From Holacanthus passer (lineage: Eukaryota > Chordata > Actinopteri > Pomacanthidae), in assembly GCA_025331565.1 (NCBI GenBank), contig JAFREQ010000014.1:7272501-7336500 (forward strand): a stretch of 64,000 bases of DNA, in the 5' to 3' direction. The notes beneath the pieces are model-generated. The model was not told the origin of the DNA, did not search any database, and worked only from the letters and a program-made list of their open reading frames with translations. Both the position numbers and the translations under genes were made by a program. Each line of letters opens with the position of its first letter. Within the stretch, counting starts at the first letter, position 1. Below, piece by piece: positions 10,924-21,200 of the stretch.

Positions 10924-11982
10924 ATGAACGGCACGGAGGGACCATATTTCTATGTCCCTATGCTGAACACCACTGGCATTGTCAGGAGTCCTTATGATTA
11001 CCCTCAGTACTACCTTGTTAACCCAGCAGCTTATGCTGCCCTGGGTGCCTACATGTTCCTGCTCATCCTTCTTGGCTTTCCCATCAACTTCCTCACTCTG
11101 TACGTCACCATGGAACACAAGAAGCTGCGAACCCCTCTAAACTACATCCTGCTGAACCTTGCTGTGGCTAACCTCTTCATGGTGTTTGGAGGATTCACCA
11201 CAACGATGTACACCTCTATGCATGGCTACTTCGTCCTTGGACGTCTTGGCTGCAATCTGGAAGGATTCTTTGCTACCCTCGGTGGTGAGATTTCGCTCTG
11301 GTCACTGGTTGTTCTGGCTATCGAAAGGTGGGTGGTCGTCTGCAAGCCCATCAGCAACTTCCGTTTCGGGGAGAATCACGCTATCATGGGTTTGAGCTTC
11401 ACCTGGTTGATGGCCTGTGCTTGTGCCGTCCCCCCACTTGTTGGCTGGTCTCGTTACATCCCTGAGGGCATGCAGTGCTCATGTGGAGTTGACTACTACA
11501 CACGTGCAGAAGGTTTCAACAATGAGTCCTTTGTTGTCTACATGTTCACCTGCCACTTCCTCACTCCACTGACAGTCGTGTTCTTCTGCTATGGCCGTCT
11601 GCTCTGTGCTGTTAAGGAGGCTGCTGCTGCCCAGCAGGAGTCTGAGACCACCCAGAGGGCTGAGAGGGAAGTCACCCGCATGGTCGTAATCATGGTCATC
11701 GGGTTCCTGGTATGTTGGTTACCCTATGCTGGTGTGGCCTGGTGGATCTTCACGCATCAGGGCTCTGAGTTCGGGCCAGTCTTCATGACCATCCCGGCCT
11801 TCTTTGCCAAGAGTTCAGCCATCTACAATCCAATGATCTACATCTGCATGAATAAGCAGTTCCGCCACTGCATGATCACCACCTTGTGCTGTGGAAAGAA
11901 TCCCTTCGAGGAGGAGGAGGGAGCATCTACCTCCAAGACCGAGGCCTCCTCTGCCTCCTCCAGCTCTGTGTCTCCTGCATAA
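10924..11982 (+). CDS. rho: Rod opsin (rhodopsin), intronless
   Basis: Rod visual pigment apoprotein, a class A GPCR that binds 11-cis-retinal and activates transducin in rod outer-segment discs. The frame is open for 352 codons from ATG (context GCAACCATGA) to TAA without an intron. Visible landmarks in standard opsin numbering: N-glycosylation sites Asn2 and Asn15, counterion Glu113, disulfide Cys110-Cys187, Glu122, Glu134-Arg135 (followed by Trp, as is usual in teleost rod opsins), Trp265, retinal-binding Lys296, NPxxY at 302-306, palmitoylation Cys322-Cys323, a Ser/Thr-rich tail for kinase/arrestin regulation, and a C-terminal VSPA matching the VxPx ciliary-targeting motif. Seven hydrophobic segments are evident. 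Spectral-tuning positions read Asn83, Ser124, Phe261, Ala292, Ala299. Ray-finned fish carry an intronless rho that arose by retroduplication from an intron-containing exo-rhodopsin (established knowledge), so lack of introns argues for rho rather than exorh or RH2. Regulation is by the upstream rod-type promoter. The gene is convergent with magi1. Confidence 0.98.
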   Translation: MNGTEGPYFYVPMLNTTGIVRSPYDYPQYYLVNPAAYAALGAYMFLLILLGFPINFLTLYVTMEHKKLRTPLNYILLNLAVANLFMVFGGFTTTMYTSMHGYFVLGRLGCNLEGFFATLGGEISLWSLVVLAIERWVVVCKPISNFRFGENHAIMGLSFTWLMACACAVPPLVGWSRYIPEGMQCSCGVDYYTRAEGFNNESFVVYMFTCHFLTPLTVVFFCYGRLLCAVKEAAAAQQESETTQRAEREVTRMVVIMVIGFLVCWLPYAGVAWWIFTHQGSEFGPVFMTIPAFFAKSSAIYNPMIYICMNKQFRHCMITTLCCGKNPFEEEEGASTSKTEASSASSSSVSPA

Positions 11983-12305
11983 AAGGGCCGTCAACACAGG
12001 CTCCGTGATCCACTATCCCAGAAGAAGACTTCTGCTCCCCCCGGGAAACGACTGAAGGCTAATGTCTACGGAAATAACTTCATTTTTGTATTTTTACAAA
12101 CAAGTTGGTTCAACTTAAAGACAGTTGCAGGAAAAGTCAGCCCATTACAGAGTTTTTCCTGTATGTACAGAATATCCAACTTAACTATCTGAGATTTTTT
12201 TTTTTCCTGAGAGGAAAGGGAAAGAAATGTTAATCTTTTACAGTTGGATCCTATATGATACTGGCTTATTTTTGAATGTAGAGGCATGTAATCAAGGCAA
12301 CGTAA

Positions 12306-12311
12306 AATAAA
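12306..12311 (+). terminator. rho polyadenylation signal (proximal)
   Basis: AATAAA, 324 bp after the rho stop codon on the coding strand. A second AATAAA lies at 12401-12406. Either would give a 3' UTR of about 340-440 nt. Confidence 0.65.
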
Positions 12312-12400
12312 ACGCACTTTGCAAATGACTCATCCGATTTATGTTTTACTTACAATTTGGGTGGCAAAGTTTATATGACTGTAGTATATTTAATCAAACG

Positions 12401-12406
12401 AATAAA
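12401..12406 (+). terminator. rho polyadenylation signal (alternative, distal)
   Basis: Second AATAAA downstream of rho. Choice between the two signals cannot be made from sequence. Confidence 0.4.
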
Positions 12407-15034
12407 TGTGAATGACCTATTCAGAACGCACTTATGTCTTGAGTCAATTTCTACTTTACAGCTGTTATTTTAGTGACCACTGGTCTTTTTCTGCATAATT
12501 TGGAGGTGCAGACACTTAGAACAATGCTGAAACTTTGAATAGTGTTTGAAATTCTTTTGTAGAGGCATCTGCATTGCCGCTGTAATCTCATTTCAATCAC
12601 AGGTCACCTTGGACTTAGAACTTGGCCTACCTAAGGGATTATGACATTATTAATCAGGGATGAATATACACATGACACAACACCAACTTTATCTGATGAC
12701 GAATATTAATCACATTAATTAAAGGTTAACACAGACTTATTGGATAACACAAATCAGTATTACCAAGAGACACCTTGAAAGGTTAGGGAATGGAAACAGT
12801 CCATTGTATTCTTTATTTCACTCATTTCACACACAAACCATATGGACCTTAGCCTTGGTCAAAGGAAGAATCTGTAACACTTTTCTTCCATGTCCACCAT
12901 TTAAAATTATTTACTTATTTAAGTGTTATAGTAACATTTAATAGTTTATAGCACACTGGTATGTAGTTGTAAGCAGATGAAAGTGTTTATTACTATTGTA
13001 GTTAACAACTATAAATCCTCCTTTGGCCAGCCATTGACTATATAGTAAAATAGTTGTGATATATAATACATACGTACAGTACATTATTGAACAATATCAG
13101 GTCCTTAAAGCTTCTTTACAATGACATTATAGTAAACCATATATAAACCATTTCTTAAACATTTCTATATTGCTTGTAATTGCTTAGCTCATTGACTTAA
13201 AGTAAAGTGCTACCAGTTCTGATTGCTGACAAGTACTGAACATTTATAAATACTTAAAAATGTCCTGATGGCTGTGTACTTGTACATTATAGTGTTTTGT
13301 AAATTATTTATGAAATATTCTTATACAGCTAATAAGTGCTAAATAGAGGGACTTAGAAGGGGCCGAACCAATCAGTTACTGGAAGAAACATTAGGAGAAC
13401 TAGACAGTATTTCTCAGTGGATTTTAAATAATCTTCTCTTAAGCTGTCAGACTATAGAAAACAAGACTTCAAGCAATTACACAGTAATAATCAATTGTGA
13501 CTTCTGCAGTCCTAACAGAAGTCCAACAATTGTAGGGTAGCTTACTAATGAGTACACTTGAGATCTACAACTATCAGTACAAAAAAGTTGGAATGCTGTG
13601 TAAAATGTAAATAAAAACAGAATTCAATAATTTGCAAATGAACTGTGTTCACCGACACTGGTTTTATGAAGTGTTCCTGAGCCCATGTAGTAATTTCCTT
13701 TAAACAGTCATGTGTTTGACAAAGTGGTGAACCTCTCTCCATCCTCGCTTGTGAACAACTGAGTCTTTCCAGGATGAACCTTTCATACCCAATCATGATA
13801 CTATCAGCTGTTACCAATGAACCTGTTTACCTGTGGAATGATCCAAACAGGTGTTTTTGGATCAGTCCACAACTTTCGCAGTCTTTTGTTGCTCCTGTCC
13901 CGACTGGTTTGGAACATGTTGCTGCCATCAAATTCAGAATAAGCAGATATTTACAAAAATCAGTGACGTGAGGTTAAACATTAATATCCAATCCAATATA
14001 TTTTCTTTGTAGTGTTTTCATTTGAGTATATGTCAAAAAGGATAATCACATTCTGCTTTATCTGTTTTACAGTGTCCTAAATTTTTGGAATCAGGGTTAT
14101 ACACAGGTTTAGAGCTTCATTGTTTTGCATTACATTCTCGTTTCTTTACTCTTATGATGAGCGATGATGAGTTGTACCAATACGCTAAATGACAGAAACT
14201 ATATTGATGACATGAATTCCTCCTCCTCAGTTCTCAGCTGTGCAGTTTGTCACACTAGAGGGAAAAAAAAAACACCTCAAGATCTCTCTTGTAATTACCT
14301 TCATGAGTAGCTATAGCAACCATCATACCACTGGATCTTAGGTTGAATACAGATAAATCTCACCGAACAGTCTGGAGTCGAGCTTCCAGCTGAGAGCTTA
14401 AGGAAAAACAACATCAATCACTCGCTGCTAGTACTAAAAAAGAAAAGTGTCTCAAGTTGTGGTTACACAATCGTGCTCTAAAAATTTAATAAAGGTTTTT
14501 TGAAGAACGTGGGACAAATGGCAACCTTATCATTTTTTGTTCACACAGATAAGATACCATTTAGCTTTTTGTAAATAAATAACGGTTATAGTCTGAAAGT
14601 ACAGAAGAATCCAGTAGAATATAACTAACTTTTTAACAATTAACAAGATGTGAATTGTGCTTTTGTTGAAGTGAGACATTGCTTGTACTGCCTCAATCCA
14701 TCCAGTGAGTTGCACCATTATGTGTCTTTATTGCAGTACAGTTTACAGCCCAAACTACTGACCTTTTTTTTTAAGGCTGTTCTATTTCCATGTTACTTTT
14801 GTGGATTTTATCAGCGTGCGAACCAGCATACAGCCTCTGTTAAAAGTCGTAAATTTTCCTCCAGTGTCGATCTTCAATAAAACAAAGCCTCTGAAGCTGC
14901 ATATTAAAACGTGGTGTGAATACGACTGGCACACCAGAGTGATTTGATCAAACAAACTCAGAAGCCTCTCCAGAGACATTACTGAAAAACGACTGTGCAG
15001 AAATATGAAACCCTTTTGAATTTGTATGGAAAAC
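12407..15034. other. Spacer between the convergent rho and magi1 genes
   Basis: AT-rich, no gene. Contains transposon copy 1 (about 13567-14101). Otherwise nothing recognised. Confidence 0.6.
13567..14101 (+). mobile_element. Non-autonomous DNA transposon copy 1 (AAAAAAGTTGG-ended family)
   Basis: Left end contains CAAAAAAGTTGGAATGCTGTG, right end AAATTTTTGGAATCAGGG, roughly inverted repeats. Internal sequence (for example CCTTTCATACCCAATCATGA) is repeated in reverse complement at 44680-45004. Lies between rho and magi1. No intact transposase. Family name and exact ends not certain. Confidence 0.65.
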
Positions 15035-15040
15035 TTTATT
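15035..15040 (-). terminator. Candidate magi1 polyadenylation signal
   Basis: TTTATT on the plus strand equals AATAAA on the magi1 strand, about 2.1 kb after the stop. Nearest strong candidate at the end of the AT-rich tract. Cleavage-site support cannot be seen. Confidence 0.35.
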
Positions 15041-17183
15041 TGATAATAAAAATAGCATTCACAGACTTCTTTTGATAGCTACATATACATTGTAATCCAT
15101 CTCAAGGAAAGAAGCTGGATAAGTCCACATCTACTTGTACTTAGACTAATGTTATGTATAGCTTCATGGGTCAAATAAAGCTATGAACAATGTAGTATTT
15201 ATATATGCATAGTTTTATAAAAAAAAGATTGGCCCATATACATGTACTGCTTTTATCAACACAGAGACCGCATTATGTCCGGAGCACATTGCAAGAACTA
15301 ATGCTTGAAGAACACAGACTGCATACAAGTGCTTTATAATACAAAGGCAGGCTAACCATCGAGAGAGATTCAAACCATCAAACAGTTTCTGATTGACCAA
15401 ATACAGTCTTTCATTTTTAAAATGTCTTTACATACCTGATCCAGAGTAAATCAACATATTTCCCATGAATCATCAGGTCCATTTCAGAGATATAAACACA
15501 ATATCACATTCCTCACTGCTGAGGTTTTTCATAAATTTCTCTTTTGTACAAGAAAAAGGCAACATTTTATTCCTTGACAGGTTCCTAATAGTTACATTGG
15601 AAAAATTCTTTACATGTGATGGCCAACAGGTTAACTTCTTAAATGTGTTTTTTTTTTCTTTTTTTTTGCTAATACAGTACCATGGCGACAACAGTGATCA
15701 AACAATGCATTTGTTGTGGTTTATCCAATATATTTTTAGTTCTCTAATGAAACATAAAACAGAGAATACACACAAAAACACATTATAAAGCAGCAGTCAG
15801 ACTCCAGTGGCGTGACAGCATGGCTCAGCATGGCAGATTGGTCGTCTCCTGTACCGGGACTCTCCGTGTATTACCAACACAACAAACCACATCAGCTCTT
15901 TGTGTCAGGACCCAGGAGGTGGTCGGTGCGCAAATGTGGGTATCATCAACATGAGGACAGGGCTAACAATCACTGTGGGATTACAGCGCATGTTCCTTAT
16001 CGATTATTCTCGCTCAGACCTATCAGATAAAGTGGTTAAACTACACTTAGATTTACACATGCATCTTGCACAGGGATAATTTACAAACCGTTTGTTTCTT
16101 TTTTATTTTTTTTTTTTTTTTGGCATATCTGATAAATCATATTTTATGGCAGCTTCAAGCTGGTATTCTGGCATGTGCAGACTCTTTTAAATTGAAGTTT
16201 TGATGAGCAACAAATTTAGATAACTTTTTTTTCCTGCAACAGAGAATCCACCAGAACAGTTGTGCCTGTAGTTTGAAAATGAGTCAGGTTCCCTCCCTGC
16301 TACGTCAGCGAACACTGAGGAACAAAGGGCCAGAGTATTAAAGTTATTTTTAAAATCCTACTCCGCGGGAGAAACTAATAACACCGTTTTCACATCATTT
16401 GTCTGATTTCTTAATTTCAGGAGTGCGTGGGTGCATTTAGGCAAAGGAGGGTGAGCTGCCACACATTTCAAGGATGCAACGCAAGTAAAGGGTACAGCAT
16501 GCTTCTCCCAGGTTCAGTGTGCACTTCTACCTTGGTCCTTAAAGATTTAATGAAGCTCGCTCAAGATATGTGCCAAATTAAAAATAAATAGTGAGCAAAT
16601 GCAAATAAAGTCATATATTATTTAAATAATTATCACGCTACTTTTATCATCAGATCTTAAATTTAGATTTTTGCCTTAAGTCCAACATGACTTTCACAGT
16701 TCTTGTGAACCATCAGTGTCTTGTGCTATAGTTTGTTCAATAAAGCAATTCAGGAATGGAAAAGACATCTAAAAACAAGTTGAAAACAAGCTTAGTAGTT
16801 AGAAGTTACCACAACTGGAAGAATGTTTCATACCTCTGAGGGAACAAATATTTAGATTCAGCAATGCCTACAAAAAGCAATATCACTGATTTTTATATGC
16901 AGGCACATACAATATCTTTACTATAGTACAATAACTTCTGTTATGTTCAAAATAACTATAACAATGACAAAACAACCAGTATGAACTGATAGAAGGATTG
17001 TACTCCTGCTGTTTTATGAATCTCTGGATGGGATCACAAGTAGTTAAGTCAATCAAATCAATCAATAAACCAGTTGACCAAATAAAGCACAAGAGTTAGT
17101 ATCCTCAGAAGTCCAATTCCAGTGTATGGTACATAGTTTGCACAGATAGAGGAGAGAGTGGCGAGGGGGATCTCTGCTCTGCT
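15035..17183 (-). other. magi1: Putative magi1 3' UTR
   Basis: AT-rich, no coding potential in gene sense, running from the stop codon to a possible AATAAA (reverse complement of TTTATT at 15035-15040). Other TTTATT matches lie in between, so shorter forms are possible. The extent is inferred. Confidence 0.45.
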
Positions 17184-18289
17184 CTAGATGCTGAGGTCTT
17201 TGGGGCTTTCTTTGTACAGCCTTCTCTTGGGCTCAGGGAGCTGGTTCGGGCTGTGGCCTACTGCGTTATTGTTATGGCCTGTGTTGTTGTAGGCAGCGTT
17301 GTTGTGTGCAGCGTTGTTCTTCATCATGCTGTAGTAGTCCTTCAGTCTGGGTGCTGCTGCATAGTTCAGCTCGTCCCGGCTGTAGTTGCTGTCAGGGGAA
17401 GAGTCCCGCTCCACTCTGTATCGTCTCTCCGGTGTCCCGTTCATCCGATATCTCTCCTCCCTCCTCTCTGAGGAAGAGTCTCTCAGGAGGTTGCCGTTCT
17501 TTGTGGCTCTATCATATGTTCGGCCCCTGGAAAGAGACAAGGAATCCCCGTTGTTGTTGGTGCGCTCGGGGGTTGAGGCCTCCCTGACTCGCCCCGCCAC
17601 GTGTGAGTCCTTGAGGAGCCTCCGCTCGTAGAACTTGCGTTCAGGAGTGACTGCGAGGAACCCTCCGTCGTCGTACTCCCTCTCAGGTGTATGGTCCCGA
17701 TGCGCTCGCTCTGCCCTGCGGTCCATCGACTTGGCCCGCCGACGATCGGGAGACGAGGCGCGCTTTCGGGTTGGTGAGCGGTCGAGGGAGCCGCGCCGCT
17801 GCAGACGAAACCTCCCATCCAAAGTAGAAGTGCTGCTTGAGAGCTCTCGCCCCCTCAGTTTCTCTGCAGCTGCAGCCTTCTTCCCCGAGCTGTCTTTCCT
17901 CAGAGTCTTTAGGAGTTTAGAGATGCCGCTCTCCGACTCGGACTTCTTGACTTTGCGGCCTCGGCTCTTCTTGTTGCCACTGCTACTGCTGTTACTGTTG
18001 TCTGGAGACTGCTGACTGGGGGTACTTTGACTGTGATTGTTATTCCAGGTGTGATGATGGTGGGGGTTAAATTGCCGGCCTTGGTAGTCCATCTGATCTG
18101 ACCCAGCCCTGTCCCTGTTCCTGTCCCTGTCTCGGCCACGCGCAGCCTCCTCCTGGCGTGATGGTTTGTGAAGGTCTGGTGGATAACTGGACTCCAATGA
18201 GGTGTGATATCTGCTGTTAGGTGTCAGCATTCTCACTTCCGGAGTGTTTTGTGCCCCGGGTGTGGGAGGGTGCCCGTCACTGCTGCCGT
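17184..18289 (-). CDS. magi1: magi1 terminal coding exon: basic Ser/Arg-rich tail ending DLSI
   Basis: Acceptor CTTCTCTCCTGCAG, stop TAG at 17184-17186. Encodes about 367 residues. Starts GSSDGHPPTPGAQNTPEVR, then the conserved SLESSYPPDLHK, an Asn/His/Ser-rich region, a basic stretch (KKSRGRKVKKS) that could be a nuclear localisation signal, several RRR/SPDRRR and four TPER motifs, Asn-rich repeats (NNAAHNNAAYNN), and LPEPKRRLYKESPKDLSI. This corresponds to the long C-terminal splice form of MAGI1. Open antisense frames over this exon are shadows of its skewed composition. Confidence 0.96.
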
Positions 18290-21200
18290 CTGCAGGAGAG
18301 AAGGGAGGAGAAGCTTGTTGACTACAAATATCTTCTAAGAGGAAGTAGGTTGAAGAATACTTTTACATCAATAACATGTGACATTTATTGTGTTCAGCAG
18401 ACATGACTTTCCTTGTTGGTTCATGTGAGTTCTTGCATTGATGTGACATAAAGTCAATGCAGAGATTTATCATGCATACATGTTCTATTTCATATACTAT
18501 ATATATCCCTAGAAACAATCAGGCTAATTGATGTGCAACATTCTGCTTTACATCTACACACATAAAATGCATTGAGGTGATAAATCACTTCAATATGTTT
18601 TCTCTATAGGGCTGCGGGTTGAAACACAAGGTGATGTCAGCAACAACAGCAGGTGCAACACATCGGCAAGTGTAGGGCAGGGGTTATCAACGACACAGCA
18701 GGCACCTAGGAAATCATTCAAAACAAAATGGTGAACAACTCAATGTGCATCATTGGGGAGGGGGGGAACAAACCAAAAGCGAAAAAAACAAGAGTGTGTT
18801 TGGCTGCAGGTCTGCCAAATTAGAGACAGGTTTCTATGGCAGCAGCATGTGATGAGCAGTGGCATTAAATTGGTCCCAGCAAAAATATCTGATGTGGGGC
18901 TGTTAATTTAACAGAAGTTAAATTAAGGAAAGTTGGATTCGGGCATGACAAGACATAAAGCATGCACACTATGTAAACACACACGCGCGCAAACACACAA
19001 AGTGGGATTCAGGTAGGGATGAGTTGTGGAAGGGTGGGGAAAAAAAATTGAAAAGGAATAATATGACAGGGAGAGTGGATTGGGGACAGACTTTTGGCTA
19101 CAAACCGTGGTCTGATTTTGGCCCATTAGGTAGAAACAGGGCTCTCCCATCTTGTCATTTCTCATTGTACCAACAGCGAGATGAGGAGCCATCATCGCTG
19201 GAGAGAGGAGGAAGAGCCCAGCAACAAGAGACAGAGAGAAAGAAGGAGGAATAGAGAGGAGAAAACAAATAAAACAGACGAGAGGCTGTTTTACAGTGCA
19301 TCTTATTAGAGAGAAGAAGGGGTTGGTTGCGAATGACAAGAAAATATTAGACTTTATACAATATCCAAAAAACCACCTGAGAGGGGGAAAAATGTCAGAA
19401 TTAAAGTCCAGATAAACCAGAAAATAATGCTGAGAAATACAACAATATGACTCAGACTGTGAGAGGAATAATCCATCAGCAGAGCATACAGCTCTAGGGA
19501 GGGAATATTACTTCAGCTGTAAAACATCTGCGCTGCAGGTCTTATAGAGTATAAATCACTGAACAAGCTTTTGTGTCAACCGTTCCTTCATTAATCAGTA
19601 ATATATGACAGTTCAATCTTGGCCTGAAACTATGACAGCTCGCTTTAAATGAATGAATCAGAAAGTGCCTTTCTGTTAAATGTTTATAGTTTTACAGTAA
19701 TAACATTCATGAAAACGTCCCTGTGGTGTAGTAAGCAGATAAGAAGCTTTATTCTAGCCTGCCTCTGTGTACAGCTGGAACAATAATAAGATTTCAATGC
19801 TGGCATTAGTGTTATTATTCCTTATACAGGAAAAGGAGGAAAACATTGCAACATGTTTACCTACCATATTCGGGTACAGATCCGTCACCCCGTTTGAGGA
19901 CAAGCCGCGCCCTGCGACCGCCGTTCTTGATCAGTTCAATGGCACGTGAATGCTTCATGTTCTTTGTGCTCTCACCATTAATCTCCAGGATCTCATCTCC
20001 CACCTAAAACAAGGAGGCCACTGTCAAAGCAAGCTAAAGATAGTGTCTCATCAATAGTGTGCAATGAGGAAAATTAGCCTGCCAAGATGCACGGGAGAGA
20101 GAAACTGGAGAATGGTTTCATACCCTCATCTTGCCATTTCTGACAGCAGCCCCATCCTCTGCTAGCCTCAGCACATACAGGTCCATGTTGTACTCCCGTC
20201 CTCCTCTCAGGCTGAAGCCAAAACCTTTACTGTCCCGCTCTAGGTCCACGGAGTAGAACTCAGCATCCTGTGAGACAGAAAAGGAGAGATAAAGAGAAAA
20301 GTCACCAGAGAGAAGGAATGACTAATCCATGGTGCACATGGGAGTCAAAAGGTGAGCCCAAACTTCAGGACTAATCAAGCAATGTCCTGCAAAATTTCGC
20401 AAAATGTCAATGGCAGTACAATACCCTAGAATGCATGAATAATTAATGCCACATGAGCCTGTGAGCAGTGTACAGATCACTAAGCAAGGGCACCACAAGG
20501 GCTGGACTAAGACCAAAACTTACCATAGTCATCAGAAGTCCCTCCCAACAGAAGTACAGTCTCTCCCAAAATCATTTTCTGTGGCACTCACAGCTCCAAA
20601 GCTGTATTCATAATCAAACAGCTCACTCATCTGAATTTCAGAGTTTACAGATATTGTAGGACTTTTACTTCAAGATAAACAAAACTGGTCAATTCAAGTG
20701 AGACCCTTGCCAATATGTGAGGCTGAAACCTTCTGCTCGGTTGGTTAATTGGTTGGTCGATATGCTTTTGTCCAAACAGATTCTCATTGGTCAGAGAATT
20801 GGTTTGGTTACTTTCATAAGGAGGAGAACGCTTCTCGATCCATCAGCTCCGCTCGCTCACCGGAGCTGCTCCAGTCTGTGCATTTGTTCCTCTTTGCCTG
20901 CACAGTAGCCTTCAGTGTTGATAGACTATTACTCTTTAGATGTAACCAATCAAATAGTGCCGTGGTTTTCTCATCCAGAAAATGTCAAATGTGCCATTTC
21001 TCTCGTGCAATCTCACCTACTGGAAAGACTCCATTTGGTTTACTCCATTTGTACTACGGAGCTGGCAGGCTAATGTTGGGTTCACGTCCAGTCCAACTGA
21101 TTTGTACGTTTGCATTCTCGCATACACTTCTCCAGGTAATGTCTAGATAAGTTCAGGGTTGCAGTCCATGTGAGAGAGAGGTGGCAGAGTCAGAGCTGAA

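Noticed and set aside
10816..11118. Open frame on the minus strand over the start of rho
   Set aside because: Shadow of the rho coding sequence; the plus-strand frame is unambiguous.
10924..11982. Assignment as RH2 green opsin or exo-rhodopsin
   Set aside because: Both normally have introns; the single-exon structure, Glu122 and the overall sequence fit teleost rod opsin.
17253..18015. Several long plus-strand frames over the last magi1 exon
   Set aside because: Antisense shadows caused by the Ser/Arg-rich codon composition; the minus-strand product is conserved.
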